Assembly (NCBI GenBank): GCA_004138175.2
Contig: RYFE02000004.1
Span: 186,001-250,000 of the forward strand
From: Chloroflexales bacterium ZM16-3
Lineage (GTDB): Bacteria > Chloroflexota > Chloroflexia > Chloroflexales > Chloroflexaceae
Length of the DNA: 64,000 bases
Direction: 5' to 3'
Positions 15,408-23,835 of the stretch are shown in pieces. The position numbers were made by a program, and so were the translations under genes. The notes beneath the pieces are model-generated. The model had not been told where the DNA came from, made no database searches, and worked only from the letters and a program-made list of their open reading frames with translations. Position 1 is the stretch's first letter. The number at the start of each line of letters is the position of its first letter.

Positions 15408-16808
15408 ATGACAACATCGAAGGACGGGGCATCGCTGCGGCTGGTGCTGACAGTACTCTTCCTGGGCGTGCTGATGGGCGCCCTGGATATCGCAATCGTC
15501 GGCCCGGCCCTGCCAGCGCTGCGCGAGTGGTTCGGGGTGGATGATCGGGCGGGGGCATGGATCTTCACGATCTATGTGTTTCTAAATCTGCTGGGCGCGC
15601 CGCTGATGGCGAAGCTGAGCGACCGCTACGGTCGGCGGCCGGCCTATATGCTGGCGGTGGGCCTGTTCACCATCGGCTCAGCGCTGGCCGCCGCCGCGCC
15701 GAACTTCGTGATCCTGCTGATCGCCCGGGCGCTCCAGGGCCTCGGGGCGGGCGGTATCTTCCCGGTGGCCAGCGCGGTGGTGGGCGACAGCTTCCCGCCC
15801 GAGCGCAAGGGCTTCGCCCTGGGCATGATCGGCGCGGTCTTCGGGCTGGCCTTCATCGTCGGGCCGATCCTCGGCGCGCTGCTGCTCACGATCAGCTGGC
15901 ACTGGATCTTCCTAGTAAACCTGCCGGTGGCCGCGGTGGTGCTGATCATGAGCTGGTACACGCTGCCGGTCACGGGCGCGGCCAAGCCGCAGCCCTTCGA
16001 CATCCTTGGCCTGATCACGCTGGCCCTGCTGCTGGGCGGCCTGACGGTGGGAGCCAGCAACCTTGACGCCAATAACCTGCTGGGCAGCCTGGCCACGCCG
16101 CTGGTCTGGCCCTTCCTGCTGCTGTTCCTGCTGGCCACGCCAGCCTTCTGGTGGGCCGAGGGCCGCGCCGCCGACCCGCTGTTGCGCCGAATCCTGATCA
16201 CCACGCCGCAGCTGGCCCTGGCCAACGGGCTTAGCATCGGGGCCGGCCTTGGCGAGGGCGTGATCGTCTTCCTGCCCAGCCTGGCCGTGCTGGCCTACGG
16301 GGTGAGCGTGAGCACGGCCAGCTATATGACGCTGCCGGTGGTGCTGGCCATGGCGGTGGGCTCGCCCCTGGCCGGACGGCTGCTTGACAAGATCGGCGCA
16401 CGTCTGGTGGTGATCGCGGGCACGCTGCTGCTCACGGCGGGGATGCTGGTGCTGGGCCTGCTCGGCGCGCAGCTCTGGGCCTTCTACGTGGCCAGCACCC
16501 TGATCGGTCTCGGCCTGGCAAGCCTGCTCGGCGCGCCCATCCGCTATATTATGCTCAACGAGGCCCCGCCCGAGGACCGCACCGCCGCCCAGGGCGCGGT
16601 GACAGTCTTCACCGGCGTGGGCCAGCTGCTCAGCGGCGCCCTGGTGGGCGCGGTGGCGGCCAGCGGCGGCGGCGGGGTCTCTGGCTACACTTTGGCCTAC
16701 CTGGTGAGCGGCGGGATGGCCTTCCTGCTGGTGTTCCTGGCCCTGGGCCTGCGGCGCGGCAGCGCCAATCCTGCGGCGGGTACCCAGGCTGCTTCCACCG
16801 CCCGCTAG
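15408..16808 (+). CDS. MFS drug-efflux transporter, DHA2/EmrB-QacA type
   Basis: A 466-aa inner-membrane exporter with 12-14 hydrophobic segments. It carries the MFS motif A in LSDRYGRRPAYM near residue 72, the first-helix sequence LGVLMGALDIAIVGPALP with the Asp typical of DHA2 drug/proton antiporters, and the motif-C-like stretch GMIGAVFGLAFIVGPILG. Substrate is unknown. It has its own strong promoter with an operator-like palindrome, suggesting inducible expression. Nothing co-transcribed downstream. Confidence 0.9.
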   Translation: MTTSKDGASLRLVLTVLFLGVLMGALDIAIVGPALPALREWFGVDDRAGAWIFTIYVFLNLLGAPLMAKLSDRYGRRPAYMLAVGLFTIGSALAAAAPNFVILLIARALQGLGAGGIFPVASAVVGDSFPPERKGFALGMIGAVFGLAFIVGPILGALLLTISWHWIFLVNLPVAAVVLIMSWYTLPVTGAAKPQPFDILGLITLALLLGGLTVGASNLDANNLLGSLATPLVWPFLLLFLLATPAFWWAEGRAADPLLRRILITTPQLALANGLSIGAGLGEGVIVFLPSLAVLAYGVSVSTASYMTLPVVLAMAVGSPLAGRLLDKIGARLVVIAGTLLLTAGMLVLGLLGAQLWAFYVASTLIGLGLASLLGAPIRYIMLNEAPPEDRTAAQGAVTVFTGVGQLLSGALVGAVAASGGGGVSGYTLAYLVSGGMAFLLVFLALGLRRGSANPAAGTQAASTAR

Positions 16809-16904
16809 ATCACCGAGCGGAACTATTGAGCCGCTGAGCCGGGTGGCTCGCATCTTGATTTGGCAAGTGCAATCGATTGGCCACAATACCGTAGAAGGCA
16901 CGCT

Positions 16905-17052
16905 GTCACCCTGAGTCGCCCGGCCGTAAACGGCCGGGCTGAGTCTACGAAGGCCGCTGAAGCGGCCTCGGACAGGCCGCTTCAGCGGCCTTCGTAGACT
17001 CAGCCGGGGGCTTCAGCCCCCGGCGAGCGTTGACGCACAGCGTGACTTCTGC
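16905..17052. repeat. Nested palindromic element with 31-bp perfect stem
   Basis: Outer ends are ACGCTGTCACCCTGAG and ACAGCGTGACTTCTGC, related to the element at 43822-43909. Inside lie a CCGGCCG-TAAA-CGGCCGG hairpin, a perfect 31-bp inverted repeat (16938-16968 with 16974-17004, loop CGGAC), and CGGGGG-CTTCAG-CCCCCG. The rest of the 16809-17194 gap holds a degenerate CACTGAGC-type repeat near 16811-16850 and the promoter at 17131-17159. Confidence 0.8.
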
Positions 17053-17130
17053 TCCATTGCGATTTACCCATTGCTATTGGTGCCTTGTCGGGGTGGTGGT
17101 GACATCGTCACCACCCCGGCATATCTCCTT

Positions 17131-17159
17131 TTGACGCCCCGCGCCCCCATAGGTATACT
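17131..17159 (+). promoter_or_regulatory. Promoter of the GT39-like gene
   Basis: TTGACG (17131-17136), 17-nt spacer, TATACT (17154-17159), giving a leader of about 30 nt before ATG 17195. Confidence 0.75.
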
Positions 17160-17194
17160 TTCTACACCGATCCGCCGCCCGCGCAGGCCGCCTC

Positions 17195-19381
17195 ATGCCA
17201 CTAGATCCGAGCGACGCCCCACCCAGCCGCCTTGTCCGGGCCGTCTACCGCGACGGCGCGCTCATCCCTGATGAGTCGCTTGGCCTGCCCGACGGCACTT
17301 CGGTTCAGGTGATTGTGCCCAGCCAGGCGCCCCCCCCCGGCCGGTTCGGTGTCCTGGCCGAGCTGCGCCGCGCCGATCTGCTCGCCCTGGCCGCCGGACT
17401 GCTGCTCTACGCGGTCACGCGGCTGGTCGGGATCACCGCCTTCCCGATCTACTTCTTCTGCGACGAGGCCATCCAGACCAACCTGGCCCGCCAGCTCCTC
17501 TCCAACGGGCTGCGCAGCGCCGATGGCACCTTCCTGCCGCCCTACTTTCTCAATGCCGAGAAGTGGAACCTCAGCCTGAGCGTCTACATCCACCTGATCA
17601 GCGCGGCGATCTTCGGCGGGAACTCGGTCTTCCTGACCCGCGCCACCTCGGCGGCGGTGAGCCTGCTGGCCCCGCTCGCGGTCGCCCTCACCCTGCGCCT
17701 CGTCTTCCGCAGCCGCTTCTGGTGGGCCGGCCCGCTGGCGCTCGCCGTCGCCCCGGCCTGGTTTCTGCACTCGCGCACCGCCTTCGAGACGGTGATGATG
17801 GTGGCGTTCTACGCCTGCTTTCTCTGCTGCTACCTGCTCTACCGCACTCGCGGCGCGGCATGGCTCTTCCCCGCCCTCGTCTTCGGGGCGATGACCTTCT
17901 ACGCCTACGCGAATGGCCAGGGCGTGATGCTGATGAGTGGCTTGCTGCTGCTGATCTCGGATCTGCCCTACCACCTGCGCCAGGGCTGGCGGGTGATCAC
18001 TGGGGCCGTCGGGACGCTGCTGCTGCTCGTCATCCCGCTGGCCCGCTTCCGGCTGCTTCAGCCCGACGCCTACGCCAGCCAGCTGCGCGCGCTCGACTCG
18101 TACTGGACACACAGCATCCCGCTGGGCGAGAAGCTGGCCACCTTTGGCACAACCTATCTCGCCGGTCTCAACCCGGCCTACTGGTTCCTGCCCAATACCG
18201 TCGACCTTGACCGCCACCGCATGCTCGGCATGGGCCACCTGCCGCTCCTGCTGCTGCCCTTCATCCTGGTCGGCCTGGGCGTCTGCCTGGTCAACCTGCG
18301 CTCGCCGATCTACCGTGCGGTGCTGATCGCGGTGCTCGCCTCGCCATTCTCCTCGGCCCTGGTGGCGGTCAGCATCACCCGCGTGCTGGCCATGGTGGTG
18401 CCCGCTGCCATCCTGACTGTCATCGGGCTCGACCGCTGCTACAGCTGGGTTGCTGGCTGGCTGCGCTACCGGCTGGCCGCCTGGGCGGTGGCGCTCACCC
18501 TTGGCCTCTCTAGCCTGCTGCTCCTGCGCACCGCACTGGCCGACGGGCCTATCTGGTTCACCAACTATGCCCTGGACGGGATGCAGTACGGCGCACAGCA
18601 GCTCTTCAGCGAGGCCATCCCCGAGCTGCTCGCCAGCGAGCCCGACACGCAGCTACTCGTCTCGCCGACCTGGGCGAACAACCCGAACGCCTTTCTTGAC
18701 TTCTTCCTCACACCGGCTCAGGTCAGCCGCGTCCAGCTGATCAATATCGACGCCTTCACCGTCTCGCACAGATCCCTCGATCCGATGAGACAGATCTTCA
18801 TTATGCCGCCCTACGAGTATGATCGCGCCCGCCGGAGCGGTAAATTTCTGGTGGGCGCGCCCGAGCAGGTTATCCCTTACCCGGATGGCTCGCCTGGCTT
18901 CTATGTGGTGCGGCTGGACTACGTCGCGAACGTGGACGAGATCTTCGCGGCGGATAGGGCCGCCCGCGCGCAGCTGGTGGTGGATCAGATTGACATAAAT
19001 GGGCCAGTTACGCTGGCCCACTCGCTGCTGGACATGGGCTCGCCAGCGGATCTTTTTGACGGCGACCCGCACAGCCTGGTGCGCGGCTTCGAGGCGAACC
19101 CGCTGATTATCGAGCTGCGCTTCCCCGAGCCGCGCAGCATCGCCGGGGTGACGCTCACCGTCGGCTCAATGGACATGAACCTGCGCCTGGTCGCCACGCC
19201 ATCCGACGGCGGCCCGCAGATCGTCGCCGAGCAGCGCTTCACCGGCATGCCGCCCGACCCGACCGTGCAGCTGAACCTGTCCGGCGGCGCACGCGCGCTG
19301 AGCAGCCTGCGCCTGGAGATCGAGCAGATCGGCGGCGGCGATGTTGCCCACGTGCATGTGCGCGATTTGGCGCTGCGGTAG
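17195..19381 (+). CDS. GT39-like membrane glycosyltransferase with DUF104-like N-terminal domain
   Basis: A 728-aa protein. Residues 12-45 (LVRAVYRDGALIPDE, LGLPDGTSVQVIV) match the pattern of the small DUF104/AF2212-like antitoxin family, here fused to a membrane protein. After RADLLALAAGLLLYAV come about ten membrane helices with the PMT/GT39 arrangement. The first periplasmic loop carries an acidic pair (FFCDEAIQTNLARQL), as expected for dolichyl- or undecaprenyl-phosphosugar-dependent transferases. The last 250 residues are a soluble beta-rich extracellular domain. Acceptor unknown. Start ATG 17195 fits the promoter. The stop is followed at once by a short AGGCAAAA repeat (19384-19406). 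Confidence 0.75.
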   Translation: MPLDPSDAPPSRLVRAVYRDGALIPDESLGLPDGTSVQVIVPSQAPPPGRFGVLAELRRADLLALAAGLLLYAVTRLVGITAFPIYFFCDEAIQTNLARQLLSNGLRSADGTFLPPYFLNAEKWNLSLSVYIHLISAAIFGGNSVFLTRATSAAVSLLAPLAVALTLRLVFRSRFWWAGPLALAVAPAWFLHSRTAFETVMMVAFYACFLCCYLLYRTRGAAWLFPALVFGAMTFYAYANGQGVMLMSGLLLLISDLPYHLRQGWRVITGAVGTLLLLVIPLARFRLLQPDAYASQLRALDSYWTHSIPLGEKLATFGTTYLAGLNPAYWFLPNTVDLDRHRMLGMGHLPLLLLPFILVGLGVCLVNLRSPIYRAVLIAVLASPFSSALVAVSITRVLAMVVPAAILTVIGLDRCYSWVAGWLRYRLAAWAVALTLGLSSLLLLRTALADGPIWFTNYALDGMQYGAQQLFSEAIPELLASEPDTQLLVSPTWANNPNAFLDFFLTPAQVSRVQLINIDAFTVSHRSLDPMRQIFIMPPYEYDRARRSGKFLVGAPEQVIPYPDGSPGFYVVRLDYVANVDEIFAADRAARAQLVVDQIDINGPVTLAHSLLDMGSPADLFDGDPHSLVRGFEANPLIIELRFPEPRSIAGVTLTVGSMDMNLRLVATPSDGGPQIVAEQRFTGMPPDPTVQLNLSGGARALSSLRLEIEQIGGGDVAHVHVRDLALR

Positions 19382-19411
19382 GGGCAAGGCAAAAGGCAAA
19401 AGGCAATCAGT

Positions 19412-20245
19412 CTACATGATCCCGCCGGCAACCCGTGTGGCCGTGCGCAAATCTGTCAGCAGAGCGGAGCCCAGCCCGACCGCCGTGGCCCCGGCGGCGA
19501 GCATGGCCCGCGCCCCGGCGGCGTCGCGCATCCCGCCGATGCCGATCACCGGCACAGAGACCTCGGCGCAGACGGCGGCGACGAGGCGCAGGGCCAGCGG
19601 GGCAATCGCGGGTCCGCAGAGCATCCCCTCGGCCAGGGAGCCGTCGGGCATGGGCGTGGTTGCGGGGAGTCCGTCGATCAGGGCCAGGGTGTCGGCCCCG
19701 CGCTCGACGGCGGCGCGGGCCAGTGCCAGGGTATCGGGGGCGTGGCCGGGCAGCTTCACCACCAGCGGCAGCATCGTGGCTCGGCGCACCGCCGCCACTA
19801 GTCGGCCGGCCGCCTCGGGCGTCAGGGCGCCGTGGGCTGCCAGAGACAGCTCGACGCCAGCCACCCCCTCGACTCCCTCAAGCTGCGCGGCGGCCTCGGC
19901 CACATCGGCCACGCTCTCGCCCCAGATGCTCACGACCACCGGCAGATCCCAGGTCGCCCAGATCGGCGCGAAGCGCTCGCGCACCGCCCGCATGCCGGGG
20001 TTATGCGCCCAGCCCCGGCAGAGCAGCCCGGCGGGCGTCTCGATCATATCCTGCAGGGGCCGGGACTTCTGCGGTCGCAGGCTGGTACCACGGGTGAAGA
20101 TGGCCCCTAGCCCGTGCGTCGCCGGGCGTGATCCCAGCCCCAGGTGGCGGGCCACCTCCACGCCATAGCCGAGGCTGCCCGCCGCCGCGATGATCGGCGA
20201 GGCGATGGTGAGCGCGTAGGGGTTTTGTGGCGCTAGATCGATCAT
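19412..20245 (-). CDS. Dihydroorotate-dehydrogenase-like TIM-barrel protein
   Basis: A 277-aa protein with the outline of class 1 PyrD: an N-terminal SPIIAAAGSLGYG, GLGAIFTRGTSL then METP-like MIETPAGLL and NPGM, central VVSIWGES, LPLVVKLPGH with the FMN-contacting Lys, and C-terminal GIGGMRDAAGARAMLAAGATAVGLGSAL for phosphate binding. The family's NxSCPN segment with the catalytic Cys/Ser is replaced by VELSLAAHG, so normal dihydroorotate oxidation is doubtful. ATG 20243-20245 is chosen; the frame upstream runs through the repeat array at 20247-20295. It follows murE on the same strand. Confidence 0.65.
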   Translation of the reverse strand: MIDLAPQNPYALTIASPIIAAAGSLGYGVEVARHLGLGSRPATHGLGAIFTRGTSLRPQKSRPLQDMIETPAGLLCRGWAHNPGMRAVRERFAPIWATWDLPVVVSIWGESVADVAEAAAQLEGVEGVAGVELSLAAHGALTPEAAGRLVAAVRRATMLPLVVKLPGHAPDTLALARAAVERGADTLALIDGLPATTPMPDGSLAEGMLCGPAIAPLALRLVAAVCAEVSVPVIGIGGMRDAAGARAMLAAGATAVGLGSALLTDLRTATRVAGGIM

Positions 20246-20246
20246 A

Positions 20247-20295
20247 AGTGTTGAGTGTTGAGTGTTGAGATGCTGCACACTCAACACTCAACACT
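20247..20295. repeat. Head-to-head array of 7-bp GTGTTGA repeats
   Basis: Three forward units from 20248, a short loop around 20270-20276, then TCAACAC units to 20295, forming a 19-bp stem. It reaches the murE stop codon (20294-20296) on one side and the next gene's start (20245) on the other. Confidence 0.85.
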
Positions 20296-21811
20296 ATTCG
20301 TAGCCCAGCGCGCGCAGGGCGTTTCGGGCGGACTCGGCCTCGTCCCAGGGGATGGCACCGGCGGCGTAGATAATATTGCCCTCGTGGCCTTTGCCCAGGA
20401 GCAGCACCAGATCGCCGGGGCGGGCGGCGGCCATGGCGGCGCGGATGGCCTCGGCGCGGTCGGGGATGCAGAGGTAGCCGTCGCCCGAGCGCTTGCCGGC
20501 ATGCTCGGCACCCTCGGCGATCTCGGCGATAATCGCGGCCGGGTCCTCGCCGCGCGGGTCCTCGTCCGTCAGCACCAGCAGGTCGGCGTAGCGCCCGGCG
20601 ATCTGGCCCTGGACGGCGCGCTTGGCCCGGTCGCGCTCGCCCGCGCTGCCGAACACGGCGATGATCCGGCCCTGGGTGAGCGGGCGGAGCATGCCCAGCA
20701 CCTGCTCGAAAGAGTCCGGGTTATGGGCATAGTCCACGATCACATCGAAGGGCTGTCCCATACTCACGGGCTGCATGCGCCCGCGGATGCCCGGCACCGC
20801 CTCTAGGGCGGCGACGGCCCGCTCTAGGGGGATGCCCTGGCTGAGGGCGACGCCGAGGGCCGCCAGGGCGTTTGACACGTTGAAGCTGCCGGGCAGATAG
20901 AGCTGCAGGCGTGCCTCTCCCCAGGGCGTCGTCACGCGCAGCGACGATCCACCCGGCCCTGCACTCACCTCGTGGGCGCGCAGGTCGGCCTCAGCGCGGA
21001 TGCCGAAGGTCAGGCGACGGGCGCGGGCCGGCGCTGCGTCGAGGAAATATTGGTGGCTCGGGTCATCGGCGTTGGCGATAGCCCACGCCTCGCCCTTCTC
21101 ACCCTCGCCGAGCATCTCGAAGAGGCGGGCCTTATCGGCGCGGTACTGCGCGAAGCTGCCGTGGTAGTCCAGGTGCTCGTGGGTAATGTTGAGGAAGACC
21201 GCCACATCGAAGGCGCAGCCGCCGAGCCGGTTCCAGCGCGCCGAGAGGGCGTGCGATGTCGACTCGATCACCGCGTAGGAGCAGCCCGCATCGACCATCT
21301 CACGTAGAAGCCCCTGGATCTCAACCGCCTCGGGGGTGCTCTGGCGGGTGCTGTTTGGCCAGCGGCGCGGGCCGACCTTAAAATCCACGGTGCTGATCAT
21401 CCCGGTGCTAAGCCCCCCGCCCTCGATCACCTGGCTCACCAGGTCGGTGGTGGTGCTCTTGCCCTTGGTGCCGGTGATCCCGACGGTGCGCAGGCTCATG
21501 GCCGGGCGGCGGTAGAAGTTGGCCGCCAGCGGCGCAAGGGCCACCCGGCTATCGGCCACGCGGATGAGCGGCACGCCGGGCGGGTCGCCGCCCCAGTGAC
21601 GCGCATCCACCACCACGGCGGCGGCCCCGGCTGCGATGGCCTGAGCCACATACTGGTGTCCATCCAGGTGGAACCCGCGGATGGCCACGAACAGCCAGCC
21701 TGGCCGCACCTGCCGGGAGTCGTAGGCGATGCCGAGGATGGGTATGTCGAGTGCGGCGGGCGCGCTCGTCACCTCCACATCTCGGAGCATATCGTGCAGC
21801 GTGACCATCAT
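20294..21811 (-). CDS. murE: UDP-N-acetylmuramyl-tripeptide synthetase MurE
   Basis: Cytoplasmic Mur ligase adding the third amino acid of the peptidoglycan stem peptide. It has an N-terminal UDP-MurNAc-binding domain (ILGIAYDSRQVRPGWLFVAIRG), the ATP loop GITGTKGKSTTTDLV near residue 112, the central NITHEHLDYHG, and a C-terminal domain with DVIVDYAHNPDSFEQVL. The specificity loop reads DEDPRGEDP instead of the canonical DNPR of meso-DAP enzymes. The Arg is kept, but the Asn is not. Chloroflexus-type walls contain L-ornithine, so the substrate is open. Start at the MM pair (21806-21811); about 505 aa is normal. Downstream of femAB and PIG-L on the same strand. Confidence 0.93.
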   Translation of the reverse strand: MMVTLHDMLRDVEVTSAPAALDIPILGIAYDSRQVRPGWLFVAIRGFHLDGHQYVAQAIAAGAAAVVVDARHWGGDPPGVPLIRVADSRVALAPLAANFYRRPAMSLRTVGITGTKGKSTTTDLVSQVIEGGGLSTGMISTVDFKVGPRRWPNSTRQSTPEAVEIQGLLREMVDAGCSYAVIESTSHALSARWNRLGGCAFDVAVFLNITHEHLDYHGSFAQYRADKARLFEMLGEGEKGEAWAIANADDPSHQYFLDAAPARARRLTFGIRAEADLRAHEVSAGPGGSSLRVTTPWGEARLQLYLPGSFNVSNALAALGVALSQGIPLERAVAALEAVPGIRGRMQPVSMGQPFDVIVDYAHNPDSFEQVLGMLRPLTQGRIIAVFGSAGERDRAKRAVQGQIAGRYADLLVLTDEDPRGEDPAAIIAEIAEGAEHAGKRSGDGYLCIPDRAEAIRAAMAAARPGDLVLLLGKGHEGNIIYAAGAIPWDEAESARNALRALGYE

Positions 21812-21898
21812 AGATCGTGCCGTGAGTAACAGAGAAACCTGCTTCCGTGGGGGGATTGTACTCGAAAACTGCTTGATTGGGTTCCACACCTATCGTGC

Positions 21899-22981
21899 TT
21901 AGCCGATCCGCCGCCGGGCGATGCCGTAGAGCGCCGGGATGAACACGCGGTCGTAGGCGGGGAGGTAGCGCACGATCTGGCCGCCGAAGCCCTTCTTAAA
22001 GCGGTAGACCCCGAGCAGCGGGTCGTCCTGGGCGGCCCGCTCAAGGGCGGCCCGCTCGGTCTCATCGGCACCGGCTGCTCTGCCGAGGGCGTCGGGGATT
22101 CCCCAGAGGTCGTAGCTGATGCAGCCGAGCCCGGCGGCCCACTGGATGGCCCGCCACTCAAGCAGGTGGTTGGCCCCCGCCTTCAGCCCGGCCTCGTCGG
22201 CCCCGCTGTAGAGGTAGCGACCGCTGCGGGCGTCGGCGAAGACCATGTGAGCGGCCACGGCCCGCCCGTCGATCTCGGCCAGCAGCAGCTGGCTGCGCGG
22301 CTGGAAGAGTTTCCATGCGGCCCGGTAGTAGCTCTCGCTGTGGATGCCGAACCCGGCCCGCTCCCCTGTGGCCCGCATGATCGCGTAGAAGGTCGGGATG
22401 TCGGACTCATCGCCCACGCGCACGGCCACGCCATTGCGTTCGGCCCGGCGGATGTCGGCGCGGTGGCCCTTGCTGAACCCGGCGAAGATCGCCTCGGCCG
22501 GACGGTTGATCGGCACATGCACGCTGCTGCGCGGCTGGATCGTCCGCTCGGGCAGCAGCCCTTGGAGCAGCAGCCATGTGTGGGTCGCGTCTGCCTCGGG
22601 CTGATCCTCGGTCAGGTTCGGCTCCAGCCGCAGGAAGATCGCTCGCTGGCGGCGGGCGATCCGGGCCAGGCCGCCGATTAGCAGCAGGTTCGCCGCGTCA
22701 TCTCTGGCGAACAGCGGGCCGCGTGGGGCGTAAGCGACGGCCATGCCGTACTGATGGCGAATGAGCAGCAGCGCGCCAGCGAGGAGCGACCCATCGGCGG
22801 CGAGGATAGCCAGACGGCGCGGCTGCCACCCGGCAGATTCCTTGAGCGCGCCCCATGCGCTGCGCTGGAGCAGGCTGCCCTGGGGGTGCGCGTCCACGAA
22901 GGCGTCCCAGGTGGCGGTATTCGGCTCAACCAGGGCGATCTCGCCCGTGCGGGACTGGGCGGGGCGGGCCAGGATACTCAT
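21899..22981 (-). CDS. FemAB-like peptidoglycan interpeptide-bridge aminoacyltransferase
   Basis: A 360-aa member of the FemABX/GNAT-like family that adds bridge amino acids to lipid II from aminoacyl-tRNA. The N-terminal lobe has HPQGSLLQRSAWGALKESAGW and YGMAVAYAPRGPLF; the second lobe has FSKGHRADIRRAERNGV and HMVFADARSGRYLYSGADEAG, then NHLLEWRAIQWAAGLGCISYDLWGIPD (split GCISYDLWGIP), all characteristic. The helical insert of tRNA-binding FemA types is not evident, as in shorter FemX proteins. Its ATG overlaps the PIG-L stop (ATGA), indicating translational coupling; murE lies 87 bp downstream. Confidence 0.88.
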   Translation of the reverse strand: MSILARPAQSRTGEIALVEPNTATWDAFVDAHPQGSLLQRSAWGALKESAGWQPRRLAILAADGSLLAGALLLIRHQYGMAVAYAPRGPLFARDDAANLLLIGGLARIARRQRAIFLRLEPNLTEDQPEADATHTWLLLQGLLPERTIQPRSSVHVPINRPAEAIFAGFSKGHRADIRRAERNGVAVRVGDESDIPTFYAIMRATGERAGFGIHSESYYRAAWKLFQPRSQLLLAEIDGRAVAAHMVFADARSGRYLYSGADEAGLKAGANHLLEWRAIQWAAGLGCISYDLWGIPDALGRAAGADETERAALERAAQDDPLLGVYRFKKGFGGQIVRYLPAYDRVFIPALYGIARRRIG

Positions 22982-23784
22982 CGTCGCATCCAGATCCGCT
23001 CGCCATAGGTGCCAGCCTCGGGGCGCAGCCCCTCCGCGTAGGCGGTGATGCTGCTAGCCATCGCTGCCAGGTCGCCGAAAAGCGTGCCGATTTGGCTGGC
23101 GTATGCCTCAACCGCGCTGATCTTGCGGGCCAGGGTCGCATCGATGTTAGTCACGCTGGGCAAGAAGATCTCCGCCCCGCCGATCTTGGCCATACGCTCC
23201 GTAAGGGCTGTAGGCTTCGCCACATAGGGGAAGTCCTCGTAGAAGGCCAGGCTCATGCCGCGCTGCGCGAGGTCGGCGGCGGCCGCGTAGGTGACCTGGT
23301 GGTCTACGTGCTGGCCCACGCCGAGGGGCGCGTAGAAGATCGCCGCCGGGAAGCGCGCCGCGAGCGCCGCGACGTGTCCGCGCAGGGCATCGGCGAGCGT
23401 GTCGTCGGGGGCGACAGTGCCGAAGAGCGTGTCGTCACCCGTGTAGGCATCGGGCATGCGGTAGATCGCATCGAGCGCATCGAGCAGGAGGCAGTCGGCA
23501 CCGAGAGTCTCCAGCGCCTCGATATCCTCCTGGATGCGGCGGCGCACAGCCTCATCGGGAGGCAGCGCCCACTGGCGATGGAGCTGCTGGGCGAAGGGGC
23601 TGAATGGGCCTTCGGGGGGCGGGCTGCCAGCGCAGATGTTCACTACCAGCACCGACTGCCCCGCGCCGACGAAGCCGGCGATGCTCCCACCGCACGAGAG
23701 GGCTGCGTCGTCGATGTGGGGCGAGAGATAGATATGGTCGTACGTCGCGGCAAGATCGTCTAGGTTCGTGTAGTGACGTGGCAT
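22978..23784 (-). CDS. PIG-L (LmbE-like) family N-deacetylase
   Basis: A 268-aa zinc deacetylase of the PIG-L family, which typically removes acetyl groups from GlcNAc-containing small molecules. The metal motif is LSPHIDDAALSCGG (His23, Asp25, Asp26) and the third ligand lies in LGVGQHVDHQVTYAAA (HxxH region, near residue 150). It is four bases overlapped with femAB. With murE this suggests cell-envelope or glycan work, but PIG-L enzymes also act in thiol cofactor and glycolipid synthesis, so the substrate is open. Confidence 0.85.
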   Translation of the reverse strand: MPRHYTNLDDLAATYDHIYLSPHIDDAALSCGGSIAGFVGAGQSVLVVNICAGSPPPEGPFSPFAQQLHRQWALPPDEAVRRRIQEDIEALETLGADCLLLDALDAIYRMPDAYTGDDTLFGTVAPDDTLADALRGHVAALAARFPAAIFYAPLGVGQHVDHQVTYAAAADLAQRGMSLAFYEDFPYVAKPTALTERMAKIGGAEIFLPSVTNIDATLARKISAVEAYASQIGTLFGDLAAMASSITAYAEGLRPEAGTYGERIWMRR

Positions 23785-23807
23785 AGATCTTATCCTGTTG
23801 GGGAGCT

Positions 23808-23835
23808 GTAGGGACGCAGCGCGCTGCGTCCCTAC
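23808..23835. repeat. GTAGGG palindrome, copy 2, inside a 48-bp palindrome
   Basis: Perfect 28-bp palindrome (GTAGGGACGCAGCG and its complement). Flanking AGCTCCCCAA-type arms extend it to a perfect 48-bp palindrome (23798-23845). Its right arm supplies the TAG stop of the HEAT gene (23832-23834), and the extended arm encodes that protein's last residues (LGEL). Identical core at 54002-54029. Confidence 0.85.

Noticed and set aside
16938-17004. 31-bp inverted repeat as an insertion-sequence end pair
   Set aside because: Only 5 bp lie between the arms, so there is no room for a transposase; it is a hairpin element.
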